From a virus, in IMG/VR virus record IMGVR_UViG_3300045922_001038, positions 1 through 64,000 of that record: a stretch of DNA of 64,000 nucleotides; one strand, given 5' to 3'. Within the stretch, counting starts at the first letter, position 1, and each line of letters begins with the position of its first letter. This document shows positions 44,175-51,441 of the stretch, piece by piece. A program made the translations under genes and the position numbers. Below the pieces are notes generated by a model that was given only the letters and a program-made list of their open reading frames with translations, ran no database searches and was not told where the DNA came from.

Positions 44175-44687
44175 ATGGAGACCAAGATCATTGTACCCGG
44201 AGACCAACTGCTGCGCGTAACCCGCAAGAACGCGGACGGCAGCCAAATGACGAACGCGCTGGGCAAGCCGCAGTACGTGTACATCGCACGGCTGCAAAGC
44301 GGCGAGGGCGTGATCATAAGCCAAGGCCACTTGACCAACGCGCTGCGGAACGTGATTGGGGCCGAGAAGGTGCGGCAGCTTGCGGCGTTCGGGATGAACC
44401 CGGCGGACGTGGCGATGACCATCGCGCGGGCCAGCGGGCTGGCGCTCGTGTACACCTCCCACAAGGCCGGCGACCCCATCGTGGGCGTGGAGGGCCGGGT
44501 GTACAGCAAGGACACCCTTGCGAGCACCATCGCCACCGCGTTCAACCTGACGCCCGTGCAGGTGTTGCAGATGCTTTTCAGCATACTGCCAACCGACGGG
44601 GCGGTGCACGCGCCAGCCGCGACGCCCCAGCACGACGTGGAGGCCGACGTGGAGGCCAGCGCGCTGCCGATGGTTGACGGAATGTAG
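44175..44687 (+). CDS. Island protein 7, 170 aa (unknown)
   Basis: The start METKIIVPGDQLLRVTRKNA (44175) follows the leader and gives a coherent protein. A longer frame from 44022 would have a low-quality N-terminus. The protein has basic and Ala-rich helical segments (LTNALRNVIGAEKVRQLAAF, GMNPADVAMTIARASGLAL) and an acidic, Ala-rich tail. No family is recognised. The gene is followed by a 10-bp hairpin at 44695-44721. Confidence 0.6.
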   Translation: METKIIVPGDQLLRVTRKNADGSQMTNALGKPQYVYIARLQSGEGVIISQGHLTNALRNVIGAEKVRQLAAFGMNPADVAMTIARASGLALVYTSHKAGDPIVGVEGRVYSKDTLASTIATAFNLTPVQVLQMLFSILPTDGAVHAPAATPQHDVEADVEASALPMVDGM

Positions 44688-44694
44688 ACAGGAC

Positions 44695-44721
44695 GCGCCC
44701 GAGGGAACCCCCCTTGGGCGC
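44695..44721 (+). terminator. 10-bp hairpin (one G-U pair)
   Basis: GCGCCCGAGG (44695-44704) pairs with CCTTGGGCGC (44712-44721), loop GAACCCC. No T run follows, so termination is uncertain. It closes the island. Confidence 0.6.
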
Positions 44722-45053
44722 ACCCTTGAATCGGTGCCTCCGGCGGGCGACGTTCCACGTCCGTTCCACGTCCGTTCCACTACGTTCCACTCCGCCCCAC
44801 TCCGCTCCACTCGAAACCGGGAACGTGGCCCCGCTATACTGGTTATCCGCCGCAAGTGTCTGTGTACCAGACTGTGTTTGATTGAATGGTACCCGTTCGT
44901 CGATTGAATGGTACCCGTTCGATTGTGTCCATTTTGTGTCCATTTTGTGTCCATGTCCTTGTGTGTCAGTGTGTTGACAGGTGTTTGTTCAATGAACGCT
45001 TGAACCACTGACATTGGACTAAACAACCACTAACATTTAACTAAACAAGTGCT
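44722..45053. repeat. Non-coding repeat-rich region with iteron-like blocks
   Basis: 44751-44812: degenerate tandem 10-11-bp units (CGTTCCACGTC type). 44880-44899 and 44902-44921: perfect 20-bp direct repeat GATTGAATGGTACCCGTTCG with a 22-bp period. 44922-44954: three copies of about 11 bp (TTTTGTGTCCA type). 44834: CTATACTGGTTAT, like the element at 42191. Just before the next gene, CACTGACATTGGACTAAACAA and a diverged copy are adjacent. No gene is seen. Iteron-type organisation suggests regulation or replication control. Confidence 0.6.
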
Positions 45054-45668
45054 ATGAAACCTTTGAAAACCAGCGAATTAAACGAGTTCGCAAAAAGCCT
45101 GGGGTGGCGGTCAACCAGCGACCACCCCGAACAGACGCTGCCGGCGGGACATTACTTTGTAAGCCGGTCGAAAACAAACCCAGAAACGGACGCGCTTCCC
45201 GCCACATGTTACTGGGACGGTACTAACTGGCGGGACATCAGCGGGTTACCGATGGAACACTGCAGATATGCGTTGTCTTATTATCCATGGTTTCGTTATA
45301 TGTTTGCGTTGCCTATAATCGGGCGGTCGGTTTTGTGTAAAAGACAACCACAATTCCCAAACAACCTCAAAATCGCCCTCCCCGAAGTTGGCCGGATATA
45401 CACCATAAGGGACTTCCTGTACTTCCCAAAACTGGGAAGGTACACGATCACCCTGTCCCAGATACGCAACAAGCCCGTCGAAATGTCGGCAATGGTCCAC
45501 GAGGCTTACGGGCTTCCGGAAGGGATGGACGAATGGCCGGAACAAGTAGAACAACAGTTCAACTACAGCAATTTCGTGGCGGTGGACGAAGACACATTTT
45601 CGCCATTGCCCTCGTTCGCCGTAAGGCAAATGGAAAACTCAATCAAACTGATGCTATACCAGGCATGA
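45054..45668 (+). CDS. Hypothetical protein, 204 aa
   Basis: This is a soluble protein with a mix of helices and strands (TSELNEFAKSLGWRSTSDHP, GRIYTIRDFLYFPKLGRYTI). A conserved-looking RYTITLSQIRNKP motif and a C-terminal FAVRQMENSIKLML helix can be seen. It starts the accessory block after the repeat region and overlaps the next gene by an ATGA (45665-45668). No family is recognised. Confidence 0.6.
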   Translation: MKPLKTSELNEFAKSLGWRSTSDHPEQTLPAGHYFVSRSKTNPETDALPATCYWDGTNWRDISGLPMEHCRYALSYYPWFRYMFALPIIGRSVLCKRQPQFPNNLKIALPEVGRIYTIRDFLYFPKLGRYTITLSQIRNKPVEMSAMVHEAYGLPEGMDEWPEQVEQQFNYSNFVAVDEDTFSPLPSFAVRQMENSIKLMLYQA

Positions 45669-45883
45669 AAACCTACACGACCCAATCGTACTACGGTAAA
45701 TGCGTGGTACAGCTGTCTAGACTGGACGACGCCACCTACGAAGTGGCGTCGTTTGAATACCCGGAAGGGGACAAGTACGAAGTCGTTCCTTTCAAGGGCG
45801 ACTTGGAGGCTGCCTTGCAATACGTAAACAGCCTGGTGGATTTTTTGAACGGACTTTACGACCAAGAAAACAAAGCACAATGA
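45665..45883 (+). CDS. Small hypothetical protein, 72 aa
   Basis: The start at 45665 overlaps the preceding stop as ATGA, indicating translational coupling. The protein has an N-terminal strand region (MKTYTTQSYYGKCVVQLSRL) and a helical C-terminus (AALQYVNSLVDFLNGLYDQE). A longer frame from 45533 overlaps the upstream gene and is unlikely. Confidence 0.6.
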   Translation: MKTYTTQSYYGKCVVQLSRLDDATYEVASFEYPEGDKYEVVPFKGDLEAALQYVNSLVDFLNGLYDQENKAQ

Positions 45884-46032
45884 CCAAAGAACAAACCATA
45901 CTGTTGCTCGACGCATGCAAGGAGGGGGTAATGGAGTACCAAAATCGGAAAGGGAGCTACCAGTCCACGGAAAGGCTGTCGAGTGCGCCCCCGGAACTCG
46001 CGATCCCCACCTGTTGCCAGCCGACGTGGTAA
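45880..46032 (+). CDS. Very small hypothetical protein, 50 aa, possibly a solenoid-family remnant
   Basis: ATGA overlap with the preceding gene (45880-45883). The start MTKEQTILLLDACKEGV resembles the N-termini of the two solenoid proteins that follow (MTKEKNLIALS, MTKQEILRLAE), but the frame ends after 50 codons. It may be a truncated or decayed family member. The evidence is limited. Confidence 0.4.
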   Translation: MTKEQTILLLDACKEGVMEYQNRKGSYQSTERLSSAPPELAIPTCCQPTW

Positions 46033-46077
46033 CGAAATGCAGGCAACTGAACCTTACCCTTAACATATTGGTTTCCA

Positions 46078-46644
46078 ATGACAAAAGAGAAAAACCTAAT
46101 TGCACTTTCCTCGGCGGGTGCAACGAAAGAGCAACTTGAAGCCTACCGGCGGTGGAAAGGGACTTTCAACCAGTTCCTCCGCGAATACCCAAGTTTCGCT
46201 TTGTGGGCGAAGCGGCGGATACCTGGCTTGTTTTCCGACAAGCTGATGATCGAACTGGCCTACGACAACCCAAGGCACGCGTTCCAGCACGTGATGCCAA
46301 TGTTGCCAGAAAAAGTGCGCGTGGAGTTGGCCCGGAAGGACGTACGAAACGCGATCCAGATGGTGCCTGAATGGCTGCCGGTGGAAGTGCGGGTCGAATT
46401 GGCCCTGCTGGAGCCGGTAACCGCGTTGAGGTGCATGGAGAAACTTTTGCCTACGGGCGTGCTGAAGAGGCTTGCGTTCGAGAACGTGCAGGTGGCCTTG
46501 TCCCACGCTTGGTCGATCCCAAAGGAGTGGTTGGCGGAACTTGCCGAAATCGAGCCTTACATGGCTTGGTCGTACGCGTCCGACTACCTCCCGGAAGATG
46601 TGTACGAAAAGCTGAAGGCGCGTTACCCGCTCAAAGAAGGCTGA
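46078..46644 (+). CDS. Alpha-solenoid repeat protein A, 188 aa
   Basis: An N-terminal helical module (EAYRRWKGTFNQFLREYPSF, ALWAKRRIPGLFS) is followed by about five tandem 24-residue units, each starting LP and following the pattern LPxxVrxeLAxxxPxxAlxyxxxx, for example LPEKVRVELARKDVRNAIQM and LPVEVRVELALLEPVTALRC. Each unit likely forms two short helices, and the stack would make an alpha-solenoid, a typical protein-binding scaffold. It shares both module and repeat with the larger gene at 46922 and with a decayed copy between them. No matching named family is known to me. Function unknown. Confidence 0.7.
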   Translation: MTKEKNLIALSSAGATKEQLEAYRRWKGTFNQFLREYPSFALWAKRRIPGLFSDKLMIELAYDNPRHAFQHVMPMLPEKVRVELARKDVRNAIQMVPEWLPVEVRVELALLEPVTALRCMEKLLPTGVLKRLAFENVQVALSHAWSIPKEWLAELAEIEPYMAWSYASDYLPEDVYEKLKARYPLKEG

Positions 46645-46921
46645 AGCTTCGAGGCAACCGAACTGGCAAAAGCGTACGCAACCTGGAAGAAAAGCTACAC
46701 CTCCTTTGCCAAACGGTACCCCAAGTACGCGATGATGGTGCACGGCGTCGCTGCTGGGCAAAAAGAAAGCCCGCGCCGTTCGTACACGCGGCAAAACGGC
46801 TGGTTGGTGGAATGCGCAAGAGGCCCACCTTCCGGCGCACGTCCGCGAAGAGACCAGGCAACTGACCGCAAAAACCACTCCCGAAGATTGTTCACCTGAA
46901 ACTGTTTCACCCAATTGACTT
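46640..46921 (+). pseudogene. Decayed third copy of the solenoid family
   Basis: The reading AKAYATWKKSYTSFAKRYPK then YAMMVHGVAAG (about 46670-46760) matches the N-terminal modules of the two intact copies. After a frame change the sequence GWWNAQEAHLPAHVREET (about 46800-46860) matches a repeat unit. No continuous frame exists, so one or more indels have broken the gene, and it ends about 20 bp before the next ATG. Confidence 0.65.
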
Positions 46922-47818
46922 ATGACAAAACAAGAAATACTACGTTTGGCTGAATCCAACATGGCATGCAAATGCGGGTTGGAAGCGTTAGAGGAATGGG
47001 AAGGCGACTACGTTTCGTTTGCTTTCGCTTACCCCAGTTACGCGTTCTGGATGCACCGGCACGCACCGGAACTGCTTGGGCCAAGTCAGTTCCGGCGGCT
47101 GGCGATTGAAAACCTGGGCACCGCGCTGGACAAACTTGGCGACGTGATGCCTAGGAAGCTGTTGCTGGAACTGGCCGAGCTTGCCCCCATCGCGGCGGTG
47201 GAACGGGTGGGCTACCGGCTTCCAAGGAAAGTCTTGGCCGGAATCGTAAGGCAGCACACGAAAGAAACGTTGAGGTGCGCAGTGCACCTGTTGCCCGTGG
47301 AGCTGCTCGCGGAATTTGCCCTGAAATGCCCCGAGGAGGCGATGTGGTGCGCAGACCAACTGCCGAAAAGCGTCTTGTTGGAAACCGCACGGAAACACGG
47401 GAAATGGGCGGTGCAATACGCAGCGCACTTGTTACCGGAAAACCTGCTGGACCAATTGGCGGAAAAGTACCCAGTTACCGCCGTCAAGTACGCAACGCAC
47501 GTGCTGAAGGAACGCGTACTAAGCGAACTGGCACTGAAATATCCGGTAGTCACGATCAAGTACGCGATTGAGTGGCTTCCAAGCGCGGTACGGAACGTGA
47601 TCATACGGGCCAAGCCCATAACCGCGCTGAAGTACGCGCCTTCTTGGGTGCCGGAAACACTGTTCCGGGAGCTTTCGAGGAGGTACCCACGCACGGTGAT
47701 AGCTTGGTCGTTGTACCGGGCGGAAAAAAGCGAGTTGCCACGGCTAATCAAAGGCCATGAAAAACTCGTTTTGAAACGAGCACAAGCCATCTACCAACTT
47801 TTGACACCAACCAACTGA
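46922..47818 (+). CDS. Alpha-solenoid repeat protein B, 298 aa
   Basis: The same N-terminal module (EALEEWEGDYVSFAFAYPSY, AFWMHRHAPELLG) is followed by about eight tandem repeats of 23-24 residues, for example LPENLLDQLAEKYPVTAVKY, LKERVLSELALKYPVVTIKY and VPETLFRELSRRYPRTVIAW. The consensus is LPxxLLxxLAxKYPxtAvkYAxxx. Conserved Leu-Pro turns, an Ala-rich core and a Tyr-Ala pair per unit point to stacked two-helix repeats, a solenoid for binding a protein partner. The number of repeats differs between copies (about five versus eight), as expected for repeat gain and loss. It is the best-preserved member of the family. Confidence 0.75.
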   Translation: MTKQEILRLAESNMACKCGLEALEEWEGDYVSFAFAYPSYAFWMHRHAPELLGPSQFRRLAIENLGTALDKLGDVMPRKLLLELAELAPIAAVERVGYRLPRKVLAGIVRQHTKETLRCAVHLLPVELLAEFALKCPEEAMWCADQLPKSVLLETARKHGKWAVQYAAHLLPENLLDQLAEKYPVTAVKYATHVLKERVLSELALKYPVVTIKYAIEWLPSAVRNVIIRAKPITALKYAPSWVPETLFRELSRRYPRTVIAWSLYRAEKSELPRLIKGHEKLVLKRAQAIYQLLTPTN

Positions 47819-47826
47819 AAACCCAT

Positions 47827-48255
47827 ATGGACAAAGTCAACTTCTTCCGTTACAATCACTTGCGGGTAGACTTATACACGCCTGAATTGGCAAGGGCAAA
47901 CCCGTCGTACGTGTTTTTCTTTGGGGACAACACGTACCGGAAAGGCCTCGGCGGACAGGCGTGCATCCGCATGGAATCAAACGCAATCGGGATCATCACC
48001 AAGGTGGCACCGTCCGACACGCCGGCATCGTACTTCTACGACGAGCACGAACCGTTGTACAAGTGGCTGCTTGAAGCGGAGCACGGACGGATAAGCCGCT
48101 TGCTGGACTCAATGCCGCACGTCGACACGCTGGTGTTTCCAAGCGCCGGTCTAGGCACCGGCCTTGCGGACATGCCGAGACGTTCTCCCAAATGCTACGC
48201 GGCATTGCAGGACTTTTTATGGCAAAAGTTCGGGATTGCGAACGTGGCCAAGTAA
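47827..48255 (+). CDS. Conserved phage protein with FGDN...GGQA motif, 142 aa
   Basis: The pattern VFFFGDNTYRKGLGGQACIR, then SNAIGIITKVAPSDTPASYF and FPSAGLGTGLADMPRRSPKC, defines a small conserved family seen in many phage genomes (DUF7831-type). The GDN-x-GGQA element followed by a conserved GLGTGLA resembles a nucleotide- or ADP-ribose-binding macro-type loop, an inference from the pattern. Its exact reaction is unknown to me. It is followed by a strong terminator. Confidence 0.7.
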   Translation: MDKVNFFRYNHLRVDLYTPELARANPSYVFFFGDNTYRKGLGGQACIRMESNAIGIITKVAPSDTPASYFYDEHEPLYKWLLEAEHGRISRLLDSMPHVDTLVFPSAGLGTGLADMPRRSPKCYAALQDFLWQKFGIANVAK

Positions 48256-48277
48256 CCCATTTACTGCTTTGTACAAC

Positions 48278-48309
48278 AAAGGCGTAACAACGAAAGTTGT
48301 TGCGCCTTT
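48278..48309 (+). terminator. Rho-independent terminator with GAAA loop
   Basis: A 14-bp stem (48278-48291 with 48296-48309, one G-U) closes a GAAA tetraloop, followed by TTTTAACC. It separates the solenoid/FGDN operon from the pentapeptide operon. Confidence 0.9.
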
Positions 48310-48323
48310 TAACCCACTTACTT

Positions 48324-48842
48324 ATGACACAACACAAGTTACGCCAAATCATCAAGCTCCACGCGCACTGGTTCCAAACGAACTGCAAAGACGGGAAACG
48401 CGCGGTTTTGAAAGACGTAGAACTGAACCAACTTCAGTTCACGTATTCCATGCTCACCCAGTCGGTGTTCCAGCGCATGCGGTTTTTGAAGTGCGATTTT
48501 AACTGGGGGTACCTAGACCGAAGCGTTCTAGAAAGCAATGTGTTTGAAGGCTGTACGTTTAGGTTCTTAAATGCAAAGTCGTGCGAGATCAATAAAACGT
48601 CATTTGTGAACTGTACGTTCTTTCAAACTGAGTTTGCAAACTCACATTTGACGGAAGCTCAGTTTGTCAATTGTAAATTGGTTGATTGCGGATTTGAGAA
48701 TTGCTTTGTACAAGGGTCGCTTATAGTGGATTCTTGTTTGTGGCGGTGTGATTTTTCACATTCAATCTTCAATTCGAACACCCTAAAAAACAACGACTTT
48801 TTCCAATCAAACCATGGACACGACCAAACTACGGCCGATTGA
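48324..48842 (+). CDS. Pentapeptide-repeat-like protein 1, 172 aa
   Basis: The start at 48324 (MTQHKLRQIIKLHAHWFQTN) is chosen over an upstream ATG at 48297 that lies in the terminator stem. After the opening helical module with H-x-x-W, the protein has repeated units rich in C, F, N and D (VFEGCTFRFLNAKSC, NCTFFQTEFANSHL, NCKLVDCGFENCF), a diverged A(D/N)LXX pentapeptide helix. Such right-handed beta-helices mimic DNA, and Qnr/MfpA-type members bind gyrase. Whether this one does so is not known. Confidence 0.65.
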   Translation: MTQHKLRQIIKLHAHWFQTNCKDGKRAVLKDVELNQLQFTYSMLTQSVFQRMRFLKCDFNWGYLDRSVLESNVFEGCTFRFLNAKSCEINKTSFVNCTFFQTEFANSHLTEAQFVNCKLVDCGFENCFVQGSLIVDSCLWRCDFSHSIFNSNTLKNNDFFQSNHGHDQTTAD

Positions 48843-49284
48843 CCCTTTGTACTTCGAGTTCTTGGTAAAACAAGGGGTCTCTTGGTTTTACACTTCAGGG
48901 CGTATGGGAAACGGCATTTGCTTGAATGCCATGGATCTACGAAAAATGCCCTTTGCCTCCAAACAACTGTGCAAAGCACAGATCGTCAACTGCTGTATGG
49001 ATTATGTCAACGCAAACAAGGCAGATTTCTACAATGCAGTGTTCAAAAACGTGTCGTGTTTTGCAATGCAAGCCCAAAATGCCTTGTTCGACAGGGCTAG
49101 TTTCAACTCAGTGGACTTTACGGATGCTTCTTTGCCTGAAGCTGCTTTCCGTGGTGCTCATTTCATTAACGTGAAATTCAATAGAGCTGATTTGCGAAAC
49201 GCAGACTTTCGTTACGCAAAACTAGAAAACGTCGATTTTTCTGACGCAGACCTGACAGGAGCAACGTTTGAATTTACCACTTAA
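48814..49284 (+). CDS. Pentapeptide-repeat protein 2, 156 aa
   Basis: The C-terminal half shows clear repeats (FTDASLPEAAFRGAHFI, FNRADLRNADFRYAKLE, DFSDADLTGATFE). The N-terminal half is more diverged with several cysteines. Its start overlaps the previous gene by 29 bp, so translation is coupled. The beta-helix fold is well supported, the target is unknown. Confidence 0.75.
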   Translation: MDTTKLRPIDPLYFEFLVKQGVSWFYTSGRMGNGICLNAMDLRKMPFASKQLCKAQIVNCCMDYVNANKADFYNAVFKNVSCFAMQAQNALFDRASFNSVDFTDASLPEAAFRGAHFINVKFNRADLRNADFRYAKLENVDFSDADLTGATFEFTT

Positions 49285-49305
49285 TTAACCCAAACAAACC
49301 AAGAA

Positions 49306-49848
49306 GTGGAAATTTGGACAAATCCAACTGCGGAAGAAATTAAAATTCCTCGAATGCTCGTAACAGACAAATCGGGCGATGAAAAAAGCATAGTGTTGCA
49401 ATTTGACGAGATAAACTCTAGTCAAATTAGTGCTTTGCTTTCCGACTTCGCACGTTCCAAGTATGCAGATTTGTATACAAGGAATGAAGATTGGTACGAA
49501 AAACAGCCGCTTACACATAAACGGCAATCATTTTTTGTACTAAAACTACTTACATTTTACCCGTACCGCATGGAAACTCCTGAGTTTGTAACAGACGAAA
49601 ACTTAAACATCTTCTTTGAAAAGTTCAGAAAAGATGTTGAAAACGCTGGTGAGGATACTTTTCTTGTTTTTAGCAACTTTGTACGTCAAGTTCAAAATCT
49701 GATACAAAAATCAATTGACTTGACACAAGATACAGAAAACGAGAAAAACGTTGAAATGCTTTGGTTAAGGGAAGCATGCAAAATACTAAGCGTAGAGCGG
49801 AAACTTTTCAGTTTAGTACGGAGCTGTTTTATTACAACCTTACGGTAA
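49306..49848 (+). CDS. Hypothetical protein, 180 aa, GTG start
   Basis: The protein starts with GTG at 49306, 21 bp after the previous stop. It is acidic and helical (EINSSQISALLSDFARSKYA, ILNIFFEKFRKDVEN-like segments) and AT-rich compared with the pentapeptide genes. It overlaps a small downstream frame (49776-49931) by 73 bp. No family is recognised. Confidence 0.5.
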   Translation: MEIWTNPTAEEIKIPRMLVTDKSGDEKSIVLQFDEINSSQISALLSDFARSKYADLYTRNEDWYEKQPLTHKRQSFFVLKLLTFYPYRMETPEFVTDENLNIFFEKFRKDVENAGEDTFLVFSNFVRQVQNLIQKSIDLTQDTENEKNVEMLWLREACKILSVERKLFSLVRSCFITTLR

Positions 49849-49931
49849 AAGGCAACTTTTACAATAAGGTAAAACAAGCTATCGACGTAATAGAGCCGTA
49901 TAAAAACCTTTCGGCTTTGAACAAACAGTAA
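49776..49931 (+). CDS. Small overlapping frame, 51 aa
   Basis: ATG at 49776, read in a different frame from the overlapping gene. It gives MQNTKRRAETFQFSTELFYY and continues to a stop at 49931, close to the terminator at 49941. It could be a real small gene or the natural C-terminus of the upstream gene after a frameshift. The terminator placement right after it supports translation of this frame. Confidence 0.4.
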   Translation: MQNTKRRAETFQFSTELFYYNLTVKGNFYNKVKQAIDVIEPYKNLSALNKQ

Positions 49932-49940
49932 CGAAGGTGT

Positions 49941-49974
49941 AAAAAGGAAGTTTAGGAAACTGAACTTCCTTTTT
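49941..49974 (+). terminator. Perfect 12-bp bidirectional terminator
   Basis: AAAAAGGAAGTT (49941-49952) pairs with AACTTCCTTTTT (49963-49974). A/T runs on both sides make it symmetric. It ends the first pentapeptide operon. Confidence 0.9.
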
Positions 49975-50050
49975 GATTGTCTCCTGTATCAAAAGGGAAT
50001 TTTAATTTTTTCAAACCAACAAAACCACTTTTACCCCTCTTTTTACCACA

Positions 50051-50896
50051 ATGGAACACTCCAATCGGACAATGTTTGATGGGATGCGCTTTGCAAACTA
50101 CGACTTTACAGGCATGAACCTAGAAGCTTCCAGCTTCCGTGGGGCTGTGCTAGACAACTGCAATTTCCGTTACGTTGACCTGAAAGGCGCGAACTTTTCC
50201 AATTCGGTAATCGAGAACTGCGATTTCTCGTTTGCCTATATGGAAGAGGCGAATTTGGAATTCAGCCGGCTGCTAAACAGCCAGTTTTACGGAACCAACT
50301 TCAAGTCTGCGCTCTTTACGGGAGCCCATGGAAAGACTTCGCGGTTCAAGGACGCGCAATTCCGCAATGCAACGAACGTAAGCGACGGCATTTGGTACCA
50401 GTACCATTTGACCACCGGCCAAACCACCCCGGAAGTGGTCGAATCGATACTGGAACGACACGCAAAATGGATAGCCACCGGCGGAAAACACGGACGGAAA
50501 GCCGACTTCCACAAGATGCACTTGGGGAAAACCGACTTTTCCGGGCTGAACTTGGATTTTGCCGACTTTTCCCACGCAAAACTGGGGCTGGCAAACTTTG
50601 AAAACTGCTCGCTCGAGAAGGCGGAGTTTATAAACGCGACCTTGATCGGTACCAACTTCAAGGGCGCGCACCTCAAGGAAACTTCGTTTTTGAATGCAGT
50701 GGCAGGAAACGCGAACTTCAGGAAGGCTACGTTGAAAGGCGCCAGGTTTTTGTTTGCAGTGCTTGACCTATGCGATTTCACCGATGCGGACTTGACGGAA
50801 GCGTTGTTTTTGGAAAGCAGCCTGGTAGGGTCATGCCTGACCAGGGCAAAGACCGATGGAAGCAAGTTTTCGTCCATAATTGGGATCACCGTCTAA
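50051..50896 (+). CDS. Composite pentapeptide-repeat protein 3, 281 aa
   Basis: Two pentapeptide blocks (about residues 20-110 and 160-270) are separated by a linker with VVESILERHAKWIATGGKHG, the same H-x-x-W element that opens the neighbouring family members, so this protein looks like a fusion of two copies. Repeats such as FSNSVIENCDFSFAYMEEAN, LSGLNLDFADFSH-type units and FTDADLTEALF are clear. A double beta-helix would give a longer DNA-mimic rod. The start at 50051 is an ATG after a 119-bp gap with the terminator. Confidence 0.75.
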   Translation: MEHSNRTMFDGMRFANYDFTGMNLEASSFRGAVLDNCNFRYVDLKGANFSNSVIENCDFSFAYMEEANLEFSRLLNSQFYGTNFKSALFTGAHGKTSRFKDAQFRNATNVSDGIWYQYHLTTGQTTPEVVESILERHAKWIATGGKHGRKADFHKMHLGKTDFSGLNLDFADFSHAKLGLANFENCSLEKAEFINATLIGTNFKGAHLKETSFLNAVAGNANFRKATLKGARFLFAVLDLCDFTDADLTEALFLESSLVGSCLTRAKTDGSKFSSIIGITV

Positions 50897-50911
50897 TTGC
50901 GCATTGAACCT

Positions 50912-51430
50912 ATGCTAACAGTCGACCAAATAGACCAGATGTGCAACGACCACTTGGTTTGGTTGTTGAGCAAGAAAGCCAAGGGCACCCGGGCCGATTT
51001 TACAGGCGCGTCGCTTGTAAACTTCAACTTCAGCGGGTTGAATCTGTCCGAGGCCGTGTTCGACTACGCTAACCTAGAGGGAGCGTCGTTTGAGCACGCC
51101 CTTTTGAAAAACGCAACGTTCGTGGCTTGCAAACTCAAGAAAGCCGAATTCATGGGCGCCGACCTGAAGGGGGCGAACATGTCGTATTCGGACGTACGGG
51201 ATGCCGATTTCACGGACGCCAACTTGTACAAAGCCAAGCTTGCCTGTTGCCAAATGGCGCGGGCAAGCTTTGTGCGGACGCAGCTGTCGTACGCAACCTT
51301 TGCAAACTCGGCTTTGCTGCGCACGAAGTTTGAGGGCTCGGTGTTCTACCGCACCCAATTGACCGGGATGACCGACGCGGGCTTGCCGATAACGCCTGAC
51401 CAAGTCAAAGAACTGGCCGTGTACGTTTAA
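50912..51430 (+). CDS. Pentapeptide-repeat protein 4, 172 aa
   Basis: The start at 50912 (MLTVDQIDQMCNDHLVWLLS) follows the previous stop by 15 bp. The frame can be extended 15 bp upstream to a TTG. It opens with the shared H-x-x-W-L element and KGTRADFTGASL, then about 20 five-residue units (FSGLNLSEAVFDYANLEGAS, DFTDANLYKAKLACCQMARA). The layout equals the canonical phage pentapeptide protein. Confidence 0.78.
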   Translation: MLTVDQIDQMCNDHLVWLLSKKAKGTRADFTGASLVNFNFSGLNLSEAVFDYANLEGASFEHALLKNATFVACKLKKAEFMGADLKGANMSYSDVRDADFTDANLYKAKLACCQMARASFVRTQLSYATFANSALLRTKFEGSVFYRTQLTGMTDAGLPITPDQVKELAVYV

Positions 51431-51441
51431 CTTTTCCAACC

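Noticed and set aside
40142-44687. Integron-like cassette array with attC sites
   Set aside because: The elements lie before the genes, not after, and lack the paired R and L core sites of attC. No tyrosine integrase is present.
44751-44954. CRISPR array
   Set aside because: Repeats are tandem or nearly adjacent, with no unique spacers of even length, and no cas genes are in the window.
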